DNA from: Thermoplasmata archaeon
GTDB lineage: Archaea > Thermoplasmatota > Thermoplasmata > Thermoplasmatales > Thermoplasmataceae
NCBI GenBank assembly: GCA_021810045.1
Contig: JAJZJR010000003.1
Location: 62,001-126,000 of the forward strand
Direction of reading: 5' to 3'
DNA: 64,000 nt
The translations under genes were made by a program, and so were the position numbers. This document shows, piece after piece, positions 42,606-50,934 of the stretch. Position 1 is the first letter of the stretch. Each line of letters begins with the position of its first letter. Under the pieces are notes generated by a model. That model searched no databases. It had not been told where the DNA came from and worked only from the letters and a program-made list of their open reading frames with translations.

Positions 42606-43397
42606 ATGGTTTCATTTTCGGAAGAAACTGAGATATCAGTTACGGAAATGGGTTATTCAAAGAATCCACAGGCAGTCATAGGGCCTGACGAAGTAGTATT
42701 CAACCTCAAGGACTGGAACCTGAAAAATGACTACACACTGCGCAGCGATGATAAAAATATCCACAAATTTGACTATGCACTGGTATCTAGGACAAACGAA
42801 AAAGATGTTATCCCAATAAATGTTCTAAATGGAAACAAAACTGAAAGAATGGATCAGATTGTTATTCTATATCTAAGGACAAAAAACCTGTCGCTACAGA
42901 AAAGGTATGCATTATCAACAATCAATGTAACACCATACGAGAACTTCCTTTCTGGAATTTTTTCAGTACCAATCGTGAAATCCATTGTATTAAAGGATTC
43001 AGAAGGTTTTCTCAGAATAACTCCAGATGGCATTAACGAGGTTGAAAAGGCAAATTCGTCCGGTTCAAGGATGATCCGCCAGGATCATTATGAGCAGGAA
43101 GTTATTGCTGCACCTGATGAAAAAAGAGATAACACAAACCGCAGAAGGAGAGATCACACAAAAATTATACATGATATTCTTGCACTTGCCAAAAGCAGTG
43201 GAGAAATCGGCATAACTAAAATCATCTACAAATGTAATCTGAATTACAGGTCAGCACTTAGGGCTGTGAACGAACTTCTCGAGGGAAAACTTCTTGCCAT
43301 TGGGGAATCCCATGGTGCCAAGCAGAAATACCTTATTACATCAGAGGGTTTGCTTCTTCTCGACGATTTGAAGAAGTTTAATTTCATAAAGAGTTAA
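42606..43397 (+). CDS. Two-domain wHTH regulator (paralogue of 50935-51702)
   Basis: The 263-residue protein has an N-terminal alpha-beta domain with HKFDYALVSRTNEKDVIPINVLN, a charged linker (KRDNTNRRRRDHTK) and a C-terminal winged helix. The helix includes GITKIIYKCNLNYRSALRAV and a wing before EGLLLLDDLKK. The same layout and matching words (H.FDY, .IP.NV, KCNLNY) occur in the protein at 50935. It is probably a DNA-binding regulator; the N-terminal domain may sense a ligand. The following gene encodes a membrane protein. Confidence 0.78.
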   Translation: MVSFSEETEISVTEMGYSKNPQAVIGPDEVVFNLKDWNLKNDYTLRSDDKNIHKFDYALVSRTNEKDVIPINVLNGNKTERMDQIVILYLRTKNLSLQKRYALSTINVTPYENFLSGIFSVPIVKSIVLKDSEGFLRITPDGINEVEKANSSGSRMIRQDHYEQEVIAAPDEKRDNTNRRRRDHTKIIHDILALAKSSGEIGITKIIYKCNLNYRSALRAVNELLEGKLLAIGESHGAKQKYLITSEGLLLLDDLKKFNFIKS

Positions 43398-43464
43398 TAT
43401 TTCGCATTTTTTTCTACCCTCAATGTAAACATTTTTTAACTAGCAAGTGAGTTATGTAGAGTCC

Positions 43465-44067
43465 ATGGAACTGATCCTCTATCTCATCCCAACTGCCATC
43501 GTAATACTGACCGTGATTATCTCGAGATTGTCAAAAGGTAGTTTTACAGGTTATATCCAGGATTTAGAGAGTAAAGTATCTGAAATTGAAAACGTCCTGA
43601 ACCTTTCATTCATGAAAGAACTTCTTGATTTCTTTGTTAGCAGCCAGGCCAGCAAAGCTGCTGAAAGACTGGTTAATAGTGCTAATGACAGCCCAAACAG
43701 TGTTTCACAGGCTGTAAGCGGTGCTGCAAGGTCATCAGGATCTGAGATAGAGAAACTCTACGGTTCCATGAAGCGAACACTTCAGCCCTCAGTTGATCTT
43801 GAGCGGGTTAAATTTGTTTCCAGAATGATAAACCAGCTCATATATCTGTATGGGTTTTCAATTGCAGCGATTGAATATGGCCTCATTACAACTTTCCTGT
43901 TCCTGCTGCAGTATGCAACAATAGCCAATACATTGGATGGGGTTTTCTTTGGAGTCACTGTGATATTTGGAATATTTGTCATAGTTATTGTGGTCGATCT
44001 GGTAAGATATTCAGGAAAAATAAACAGTGCCATGAAGAAGCTTACTGGTGAGTATTCGCCCCTGTAA
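43465..44067 (+). CDS. Membrane protein with coiled-coil region
   Basis: The protein of about 200 residues starts at ATG 43465 (MELILYL). A TTTTTTAACTA box 26 bases before supports this over the GTG at 43447. It has one N-terminal TM helix, a soluble helical part (residues 22-120) rich in Ser/Ala, and two C-terminal TM helices (about 130-155 and 160-185). No motif is recognised. It follows the wHTH gene at 68 bases, an arrangement repeated at 50935-52105. Confidence 0.65.
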   Translation: MELILYLIPTAIVILTVIISRLSKGSFTGYIQDLESKVSEIENVLNLSFMKELLDFFVSSQASKAAERLVNSANDSPNSVSQAVSGAARSSGSEIEKLYGSMKRTLQPSVDLERVKFVSRMINQLIYLYGFSIAAIEYGLITTFLFLLQYATIANTLDGVFFGVTVIFGIFVIVIVVDLVRYSGKINSAMKKLTGEYSPL

Positions 44068-44190
44068 GTCTCATTTTACATCTTAATCTGGAATGTGATG
44101 GCATGATGCTCTTCAACGTAGGACAGAGAGCATGTCACCGGTAGTAAGGCTTAAGAATCAAAACTCAATTTAGATTTATAAGAGGCTGAA

Positions 44191-44337
44191 TTGTCAAAGG
44201 AAACAGTAAGCGACAAGGACGAACCTGGTAGTAGACCAGACAAATTTTCTTTACCAATAGCATATGCATTGTCCTTGCGTTTTTCCTCAAATACAGGCCA
44301 ATATTATTTTCCGGTTAAACCAGTGATATTGAAATGA
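44191..44337 (+). CDS. 48-residue protein coupled to DUF211
   Basis: A TTG-started frame translates as SKETVSDKDEPGSRPDKF followed by SLPIAYALSLRFSS and ends PVKPVILK. Its stop overlaps the ATG of the DUF211 gene (ATGA), a strong sign of translational coupling. A weak GAGG ribosome site precedes the TTG. No family is recognised. It would be the first gene of a three-gene operon with DUF211 and the VIT/CCC1-like protein. Confidence 0.5.
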   Translation: MSKETVSDKDEPGSRPDKFSLPIAYALSLRFSSNTGQYYFPVKPVILK

Positions 44338-44618
44338 ATGTACGAAGAGTAGTATTAGATGTTGATAAAGGATTGAACAGGCCCACATTACTTGAACTTG
44401 CCCTTGCCATAGAGCGGGTTCCCGGTGTGGACGCAGTAAATGTCAGTGTAACAGAAATGGATATGGAAACCATGGGTACCATAATAACAGTAGAGGGCAC
44501 TGCAATAGATTTCAATATACTCATTGAGAACATCGAAGATACTGGATCGGTTATTCATTCAGTTGACGAAATTGCCGTTGGAAAGAAGTTAATAGAAAGT
44601 ATAAGAAGGAATGAATAA
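44334..44618 (+). CDS. DUF211 family protein
   Basis: The 94-residue archaeal protein has a ferredoxin-like alpha-beta pattern: RRVVLDVDKGLNRPTLLELA, then VDAVNVSVTEMDMETMGT. It matches DUF211, known to form ring-like oligomers with unknown function. It overlaps the following VIT/CCC1-like gene by eight bases. The pairing suggests that the protein may act as a metal-responsive or oligomeric partner of the transporter, which is inference. Confidence 0.88.
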   Translation: MNVRRVVLDVDKGLNRPTLLELALAIERVPGVDAVNVSVTEMDMETMGTIITVEGTAIDFNILIENIEDTGSVIHSVDEIAVGKKLIESIRRNE

Positions 44619-45135
44619 ACTAAACATACTTTTCCCTTTTACACTGGGATTGTCAGATGGAGTTATTACAACTCTTATGCTTATATCAAGGGCCCTGCTC
44701 TCAGGTGACAGCATAGGTACCGGACTGGCGCTCAGGGTTGCATTCGGGGCAGCATTCGTGGGTGCTTTCAGCTTCTTCATAGCTGAATATTCCAGATTAA
44801 GGGAAGAAATATCCAGAACATCAAGACAGCTTGTTCTCCGTTCACCGTCATACCTCATCAAGGGAAAAATAGGGCGGGATATCCTGATTGAATCCATTAT
44901 TGGCACTTCTGTTTCTGCTGTAAGCGGTTTTACGGGGTCCATGATACCTCTTTCCTTCTCTGTTCTTCTGCCTCAGGACGGTTTGCTTTCTATAGCAGTG
45001 GCAGTTGTGGCTCTTGCGGGTCTCGGGGCCGGAATAGGAAGATCTGTCAGAGGAAACTACCTATTCTGGGTTCTGACCATGGTAATCCTGGGATTAATGG
45101 TCTCAGTCATAGGTTTCTACCTCCATCTTGTGTGA
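44611..45135 (+). CDS. VIT1/CCC1-like membrane protein
   Basis: The 174-residue protein has five hydrophobic helices. The N-terminal PFTLGLSDGVITTLMLI segment resembles the vacuolar iron transporter (VIT/CCC1) start with its conserved Asp-Gly. A soluble acidic loop with Glu residues (AEYSRLREEISRTSRQ) resembles their cytosolic metal-binding part, but shorter. It probably moves a divalent metal such as Fe or Mn. It is translationally coupled to the DUF211 gene. Confidence 0.7.
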   Translation: MNKLNILFPFTLGLSDGVITTLMLISRALLSGDSIGTGLALRVAFGAAFVGAFSFFIAEYSRLREEISRTSRQLVLRSPSYLIKGKIGRDILIESIIGTSVSAVSGFTGSMIPLSFSVLLPQDGLLSIAVAVVALAGLGAGIGRSVRGNYLFWVLTMVILGLMVSVIGFYLHLV

Positions 45136-45234
45136 TGGCAAACATTTTTTCGTTTTTAATCCTGATGGCAAAATTGGCTGGTCTGCAGGGGACTCATAAT
45201 CAAACCTAAAGAACCATGAGGAAATGGAGGTTAA

Positions 45235-45819
45235 ATGGATTCCCAGACTGAAACAGCCTTTACTGTGCTTGAGAGACTTGAGCGGGAACATGGAAGGAAA
45301 CTCAAGGACATTGCCACAACCTCCATGCGTTCGCACACTTCCGGCATGAAGTACAGACCAAGAGTAAAAGATCCCCTGCTCAAGGAAAAGTCTGGCGTAT
45401 ACATAACACTAAGGAATGGAACTGAGCTAAGGGGAAACGCAGGCTTTATTTATCCTACCTATGAGCTGTGGAATGCAACGAGAATGTCTGCGGTCAATGC
45501 GGCTTTCATTGATCCAAGGTTCAAGCCTGTGGAACGAAATGAAATAGATTTGCTGGACATCGAAATTTCAGTAATAGGTCAGGTTGAAAAATTAAGGGGA
45601 AATACCGATAAGGACTTCGCTTCGATCAAGATTGGAACAGATGGAATAATGGTGGTGGGCCTCAATACATCATCTGTTATGCTTCCGCAGGTAGCTATGG
45701 AGATGGACCTGGAACCAGTAGGATTTATTGAGGCTGCATGTGAAAGTGCCGGACTTCCTGAAAACGCCTGGACAAAGAAAGGTGTATCACTCTACAGGTT
45801 TTCAACCAGAATTTTCTAA
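45235..45819 (+). CDS. AMMECR1 family protein with altered signature
   Basis: The 194-residue protein fits AMMECR1: GVYITLRNGTELRGNAGFIY, then SAVNAAFIDPRFKPV and EIDLLDIEISVIG. The family motif LRGCIG is LRGNAG here, so the conserved Cys is missing. The C-terminal GFIEAACESAGLPENAW is normal. The family may bind radical-SAM or redox partners, and the role is unknown. A strong GGAGG ribosome site precedes the ATG. Confidence 0.86.
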   Translation: MDSQTETAFTVLERLEREHGRKLKDIATTSMRSHTSGMKYRPRVKDPLLKEKSGVYITLRNGTELRGNAGFIYPTYELWNATRMSAVNAAFIDPRFKPVERNEIDLLDIEISVIGQVEKLRGNTDKDFASIKIGTDGIMVVGLNTSSVMLPQVAMEMDLEPVGFIEAACESAGLPENAWTKKGVSLYRFSTRIF

Positions 45820-45826
45820 TGAAAAA

Positions 45827-46459
45827 TTAGAGATTGAACTCTTTTTTTCTTTCAACTACATGTTTGGAAAAGTCATTTTTCATGTCGGTGCCATGTCCAA
45901 AGAACGCTGTGTTAACACCTAGTGGCAGAACCTTTGACAGTGCACTCACCGATGCCTTAACCTGTTCTGTGGTATGTCCCGGTATAACCCCCTCCGGAGC
46001 AAAATCCAGTTTTCCGGCCTGCTGGCTATAACATACATCTGAAATGAATAATCGGTTTTTGGAATCAAGAAGGGCCATCTCATGAATTGGATGTTCTCCG
46101 AAAACACCTATATCGGTCTTAATTTCTATTGCCTGAAGATCTCCTGCAATCCTGTCTCCATTGCCGTAAGACTTAACATTCTGACCCTGTATCTGCTGTG
46201 CAGCGAATTCAGGAACATAAAGTGGGGCTCCAAGGACACCGGATGCCATTACACTTCCTCTTTTGTGTGAACCGCTCAGAATGATTACGCCGTTGCATTT
46301 TCCAAAGACTCCAAGGCTTTGCAGGATTTCGGGGGCAAGTGGGGGGTCAATGAGGACATAGCCATCATTCTTGATGTAAAGATGTCCATTCATAAGTTCT
46401 CCGAATTCAGCATCAGGTACAGTCCATGCGTATACATCTCTTTCTACTGGCTTGAACAT
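45827..46459 (-). CDS. Metallo-beta-lactamase-fold protein lacking the metal motif
   Basis: The 210-residue protein has MBL-like strands (YVLIDPPLAP, GVIILSGSHKRGS, FGEHPIHEMALLD, RLFISDVCYS, VIPGHTTEQV, AFFGHGTDM). In place of HxHxDH is SGSHKRGS, so most metal ligands are missing, although two later histidines (EHPIH) and an Asp persist. It may be a binding protein or an enzyme with a changed centre. It is convergent with the AMMECR1 gene. Confidence 0.7.
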   Translation of the reverse strand: MFKPVERDVYAWTVPDAEFGELMNGHLYIKNDGYVLIDPPLAPEILQSLGVFGKCNGVIILSGSHKRGSVMASGVLGAPLYVPEFAAQQIQGQNVKSYGNGDRIAGDLQAIEIKTDIGVFGEHPIHEMALLDSKNRLFISDVCYSQQAGKLDFAPEGVIPGHTTEQVKASVSALSKVLPLGVNTAFFGHGTDMKNDFSKHVVERKKEFNL

Positions 46460-46579
46460 ATAATATCTGTTTGGGATTGCATTTTTTGTATTATAACATA
46501 TTTAAGTTTGGGAAGCTTCAATATTAGGGCTTTTGCAAATTGAAGAAATTTATAATCTACTGTACATTAGGTGTTCAGG

Positions 46580-47491
46580 ATGAAAGATAAGAGAATTATC
46601 GTTACAGGCGGAGCAGGTTTCATAGGTACAAATCTTGTTGAAAAGCTTGTTTCCGAGAACGAAGTTCTTGTGATTGATAATCTTCACACAGGAACCAATG
46701 ACAATCTGAGAGAATTTGAATCTGAAAACTTAAAGGTCCTTAACAGTGATGTAAAGGATATCAGCAAAGTGGACTTTGACGCCGATTATATATTCCATCT
46801 GGGTTTCTATTCAGCATCCCCAATGTACAGGGATAACCCCCTTCTAACATCAGAAGTACTTGGCGGAATGATAAGTGTACTTGAATTTGCCAGGGAAAGG
46901 GGCTCAAATGTTGTATTTTCTTCAACGTCTTCAATATACAACGGCGTAACGCCACCCCATAAGGAAGACATAATCCCCGGTGTTACTGATTTCTACACCG
47001 AGGGAAGAATAGCCTCTGAGAGGGCAAGTGAGCTTTACAACAAGCTTTTCGATGTCAACGTATCTGCAATGAGGTTCTTTTCAGTTTACGGATATCACGA
47101 GAAGGCCAAGGGAGGATATGCAAACCTTGCAACCCAGTTCCTTTGGGACATGAAGAATGGCAAGGCACCAGTCATCTATGGAGACGGTGAGCAGAGAAGA
47201 GATTTCGTTTTCGTTACTGACGTTGTAGACTGTCTCATAAAGGCATCACAACATAAGGGATTCGATGTCTTTAACGTGGGATTTGGCAAGAATTACAGCC
47301 TGAATGAGCTTGTTGAGAAACTTAACAGACTCCTTGGTACCAGTATTGAGCCCGAATATATTGAGATGCCCGTAAAGAATTACGTCATGGAAACACTGGC
47401 GGATACATCAAAGGCCCAGAGACTCCTCGGATTCAAGGCTGGTATTGATCTGGACAGCGGATTGAATCTCATAAACAAATATTACAGGTGA
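46580..47491 (+). CDS. NDP-sugar epimerase/dehydratase (extended SDR)
   Basis: The protein has the nucleotide loop TGGAGFIGTNL, the acidic DNLHTG and the FSSTSSIYNG segment. The catalytic tyrosine segment is FYTEGRIASER, so the usual YxxxK appears as YxxxR. C-terminal PVIYGDGEQRRDFVFVTDVV is typical of UDP-glucose-4-epimerase-like enzymes. I chose the ATG at 46580 because a TTTATAAT box lies 26 bases before it; a GTG at 46571 is possible. It is followed two bases later by the heptose-kinase-like gene, so it probably makes a surface glycan sugar. Confidence 0.83.
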   Translation: MKDKRIIVTGGAGFIGTNLVEKLVSENEVLVIDNLHTGTNDNLREFESENLKVLNSDVKDISKVDFDADYIFHLGFYSASPMYRDNPLLTSEVLGGMISVLEFARERGSNVVFSSTSSIYNGVTPPHKEDIIPGVTDFYTEGRIASERASELYNKLFDVNVSAMRFFSVYGYHEKAKGGYANLATQFLWDMKNGKAPVIYGDGEQRRDFVFVTDVVDCLIKASQHKGFDVFNVGFGKNYSLNELVEKLNRLLGTSIEPEYIEMPVKNYVMETLADTSKAQRLLGFKAGIDLDSGLNLINKYYR

Positions 47492-47492
47492 T

Positions 47493-48485
47493 ATGACGAA
47501 AACAAGAATGATAATGTCCAGAACCCCACTGCGCATTACATTCGTTGGTGGTGGCACAGACATTCCCTCATATTACAGGGAATATGGGCCAGGAGCCGTT
47601 GTTTCAGCTTCCATCGACAAATACATTTATGTTGCAGTCAACAAAAAGTTTGACTCCAAAATAAGGGTAAGTTATTCAGTAACTGAAATTGTGGACAGTG
47701 TAGATGATATCAAGCATCCCACTGTCAGAGAAGCAATGAAACTTCTCGATATCGACGGAGGAGTTGAAATTGTAAGCATTTCCGATATCCCATCCAGGGG
47801 AACAGGACTGGGATCGAGCAGTACGTTTCTGGTGGGATTGCTCAACGCCCTTCACGCTTACAAAGGCGAACATGCATCTTCACTTCAGTTGGCTGAGGAA
47901 GCTGTGAAGATTGAACGGGAAATACTTGGAGAACCCGGTGGAAAACAGGACCAGTACATGGCAGCATACGGAGGTATCCAGTTCATGGAATTTCACCAGG
48001 ATGAACGGGTTTCCGTTAAACCTGTAATCATGAATGAGGAAATGAGGGCAAATCTCCAATCAAACCTGCTTCTTCTTTACACGGGAAGGGAGAGAAGTTC
48101 CACGGATATTCATAGGGTTCAGGCAGCCAGTGTCGCAAACAAGCTCGAAAGTTATCATTTAATGAAAGGTATGGCTTTCGAGATGTTTGATGCCATGTGC
48201 AACGGAAGCAATGATGAGATAGGAAAACTTCTCCACAGGAACTGGGAACAGAAGAGACAGCTGGCCAATGGCATAACAGACAGTAACATAGACAGATGGT
48301 ATGAGACTGCCTTATCCAACGGTGCACGGGGCGGAAAGATGATAGGTGCAGGAGGAGGAGGTTTTCTGCTTCTTTATGCACCTCATGATAAACACCAGGA
48401 TATTTCTGATGCTCTCCCGGAACTTAAACCGGAACCTTTCAGCATTGAATATGACGGAAGCAGGATAATTTTCGTGGGAGATTAA
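47493..48485 (+). CDS. GHMP kinase, heptose-7-phosphate kinase-like
   Basis: The 330-residue protein has SRTPLRITFVGGGTDIPSYY at the N-terminus, the ATP loop SRGTGLGSSSTFLVGLLNA and GARGGKMIGAGGGGFLLLY, which are the HddA/FkbP-type GHMP motifs. The most likely reaction is 1-phosphorylation of a heptose-7-phosphate or a similar sugar for surface glycans. It starts directly after the epimerase stop with an AGGTGAT ribosome site, so it forms one operon. Confidence 0.87.
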   Translation: MTKTRMIMSRTPLRITFVGGGTDIPSYYREYGPGAVVSASIDKYIYVAVNKKFDSKIRVSYSVTEIVDSVDDIKHPTVREAMKLLDIDGGVEIVSISDIPSRGTGLGSSSTFLVGLLNALHAYKGEHASSLQLAEEAVKIEREILGEPGGKQDQYMAAYGGIQFMEFHQDERVSVKPVIMNEEMRANLQSNLLLLYTGRERSSTDIHRVQAASVANKLESYHLMKGMAFEMFDAMCNGSNDEIGKLLHRNWEQKRQLANGITDSNIDRWYETALSNGARGGKMIGAGGGGFLLLYAPHDKHQDISDALPELKPEPFSIEYDGSRIIFVGD

Positions 48486-48528
48486 AAATCCCACGTTTTT
48501 AAAAAATTTCAGTAAATGTATATGATAT

Positions 48529-48870
48529 TCATTGGATATTTGCCCTGGCGCTCATTTTAACAATCAGGAATATGACAAAGGCAACTATTATGAATGTCAG
48601 GACAGCTCCTGCAAAGGCACCTACCTGGAACGGGCCAATTGAAATATTCTGCCAGCTTGTATTTGGCATAGCATATTGAATTATGGGCATGATTATGTCA
48701 TTAACAAGGGCCTGAACCAGTGCTCCAAGGTACAAACCAAGAATAAACGCTACCGCCATTCCCATAACCTTGTATTTTGAAAGAAAATCCCTGAATTCAG
48801 CTCTCAGACCCTTAGGGGGAGGCGGTGGAGGCGGTGTTGGCTTTGGCTCCAGCAATGTCCTTATTTTCAC
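48529..48870 (-). CDS. MscL-like mechanosensitive channel
   Basis: The protein has about 113 residues from GTG at 48870. A proline run (PTPPPPPPPKG) precedes a typical MscL helix pair: FRDFLSKYKVMGMAVAFILGLYLGALVQALVNDIIMP (about residues 26-62) and VGAFAGAVLTFIIVAFVIFLIVK. The Asn-Asp-Ile-Ile-Met-Pro signature of MscL is present. The short C-terminal end lacks the cytoplasmic helix bundle. In-frame codons continue upstream (EEQIIDELVK), so the N-terminus is uncertain. It likely releases ions and osmolytes on membrane tension. Confidence 0.8.
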   Translation of the reverse strand: MKIRTLLEPKPTPPPPPPPKGLRAEFRDFLSKYKVMGMAVAFILGLYLGALVQALVNDIIMPIIQYAMPNTSWQNISIGPFQVGAFAGAVLTFIIVAFVIFLIVKMSARANIQ

Positions 48871-48976
48871 CAGCTCATCTATGATTTGCTCCTCTTTGTC
48901 CAGAATATCACCAAATAAATAGGATGAGTGGTATATTTAACCCTTGATCCTTATATTATCCGGATTTCGGACTTAT

Positions 48977-49525
48977 TCATTGAACATAGGAAGAGATGTA
49001 ATGTTCCTGTAAAAGTTCCCGTTTGTACAGATGGTATCCATGACTCTGGAATATTCTGTCCAGTTCATCCTGTCCAATCTTTATGGATTCGGGTGGACCA
49101 AATGAGGCATTCTTCTTGAATTCAATGAGTACGAAAGTCAAAGGTTTTCCTGCAGCTTCAGTAAGCCTGTCTATCAATTCCTCTCTGCACTCTATATCAT
49201 GGAAACTGTTGGAAAAGAAAATCTTGTTCATGTCACCAGGCAGATTTGTTGAACATATGTTTTCATGCATTATCTCTATATTTCCGGGGGTTTCCTGGAT
49301 TTTTTCCTTGACAAGTTCTATTGCAGGGCTGGACGCATCCACATAATAGACTTTGGCACATCTCTCGCTGAACAGTTTTGAATAAAACCCGTCTCCACCA
49401 CCAATGTCCATGATAACGTCTGTTTTGTTTAGATCAACAATCGAAAGGACTTTTTCGAATGGAATATATTTTTTCCGCATTTCAGCAGATTTCCCGTAGT
49501 TGTGATGATGCCACATTTGAAACAA
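48977..49525 (-). CDS. Class I SAM-dependent methyltransferase
   Basis: The 182-residue protein has motif I VIMDIGGGDGFYSK, the acidic VYYVDASSPAIE and IFFSNSFHDIE. The core is complete but short, and the C-terminal part resembles small UbiE-like methyltransferases. The substrate is unknown. It starts with MFQMWHHHNYG, where the histidine-rich segment is odd. The gene is monocistronic and divergent from the dipeptidase. Confidence 0.82.
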   Translation of the reverse strand: MFQMWHHHNYGKSAEMRKKYIPFEKVLSIVDLNKTDVIMDIGGGDGFYSKLFSERCAKVYYVDASSPAIELVKEKIQETPGNIEIMHENICSTNLPGDMNKIFFSNSFHDIECREELIDRLTEAAGKPLTFVLIEFKKNASFGPPESIKIGQDELDRIFQSHGYHLYKRELLQEHYISSYVQ

Positions 49526-49598
49526 TATCTTATGAAAATAGTAAAATGTTGAGTTTTCTGAAGGAAGGTTTCTTTACATAGGCTTACCATTACTTATA

Positions 49599-50537
49599 AT
49601 GGTGACCCGTTTTATTGATCTTCATGAAGATTTTGGAATAACATCAGGAAAAGAGGATGTATTCAATGGAACTACACAGTCAAGCCTTGATGCATTATCA
49701 AAATTTGATGAAACAGTGATTTATTCTGTTGTATTCCCTCTTACCAGAAGATGGGCTGTGCAATCTCACGAGAAAGGGTACAAATTCGATCCTTCTGAAT
49801 ATTTCCCTGATCACAACAGTCTCTTCAGGCAGGTACGATTTTACCAGTCTCTGGAAAGAGAGGGACTAGTAAAACTGGTGAGGAACAAATCTGATTTAAG
49901 GGCCCCAGGAACCAAATTCCTTATGGCCATGGAAGGCACGGACACAATATCCGGTGAAGAGGATGTACGTTTCCTTAAAGAAAATGGCCTCAGGTCCATA
50001 GGCCTGACATGGAACACTGAAACAAGATTTGCCGCTTCCTGTGCATCAAGGAAAGACTATGGGTTAACTGGATCGGGGGAAGATCTGGTAAAACTCTGCA
50101 ATGAACTCCACATAGGGATAGATCTGGGACATGCAAGTGACCAGACAATCATCGATACGGCAAACATGTCTAAATATCCGGTAGTTGTGTCGCACACAAA
50201 CCCGAAATCCTATTTCAAAGTCTTCAGGAATATGAGCGACGAGGCTATTGAAGCAGTGGTGAAAAACAAAGGCATAATTGGTCTTACTTCCATAATTTCC
50301 ACCCTGGGGGATAGCCCTGACATTAACAACCTTGTGGAATCAATAAAATATGTAGGTGAGAGTTATGGCTGGGAATTTCCGGCACTTGGATCCGATTTCC
50401 TTGGAATCGGTTCAACCTTAAAGGGATTCGACAGTGTAAGTGATATCCATGTTCTGGGAGAAAAACTTGGGGAGCATGCGGAGGATGTCCTGTGGAATAA
50501 TTCTTTAAGGGCCATCAGTGCCATACTGGAACAGTAG
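49599..50537 (+). CDS. Membrane-dipeptidase-like (M19) amidohydrolase
   Basis: The 312-residue protein resembles renal dipeptidases. The metal motif DLHED near residue 7 replaces the common HxD, with later IDLGHASD, VVSHTNPK and GSDFLGIG providing ligands. The Glu in AMEGTD should bridge the metals. It is somewhat shorter than the usual 340-400 residues. It likely cleaves dipeptides in the cytosol because no signal peptide is present. Confidence 0.85.
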   Translation: MVTRFIDLHEDFGITSGKEDVFNGTTQSSLDALSKFDETVIYSVVFPLTRRWAVQSHEKGYKFDPSEYFPDHNSLFRQVRFYQSLEREGLVKLVRNKSDLRAPGTKFLMAMEGTDTISGEEDVRFLKENGLRSIGLTWNTETRFAASCASRKDYGLTGSGEDLVKLCNELHIGIDLGHASDQTIIDTANMSKYPVVVSHTNPKSYFKVFRNMSDEAIEAVVKNKGIIGLTSIISTLGDSPDINNLVESIKYVGESYGWEFPALGSDFLGIGSTLKGFDSVSDIHVLGEKLGEHAEDVLWNNSLRAISAILEQ

Positions 50538-50934
50538 CAGACATAAAATCAGATTCAATTTTGGACAATGGATGAATTCGTGCAAAAACCGTTAAATACG
50601 TATTTCGTATGAATAACTCCTCTCTAAACGCCCCTCCATTTTTCTAGATGTTAGATACATTTTTTATTTCTACATAATTGGTATCTGAACCTTTCAGAAT
50701 AAGGCTGAGGAGAATTTATTAACTTTAACCAGAAGATAAGGAGAAAAAATCAGGAGAGAGTTTATATTCCACATCTGACATTTTTAACAAATCCCTGAAA
50801 TAGCTAACTGATTATCATTTTTAAGTAATTTCAGTTCCTTACATATTAAACATTAATTCCGTCATTGTCTGGAAGAAAATTACTGAGTTCTTAGTTAGAT
50901 GAAAGGTTTATATCCAGTTCACGGGTTTTTTTAA
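50538..50934. other. Intergenic AT-rich stretch, no gene seen
   Basis: I find no convincing coding frame in these 397 bases. They contain an inverted pair around TACGTATTTCGTA (near 50599), short polypurine runs and a TTTATAT box at about 50907-50913 that serves the following wHTH gene. Confidence 0.5.
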
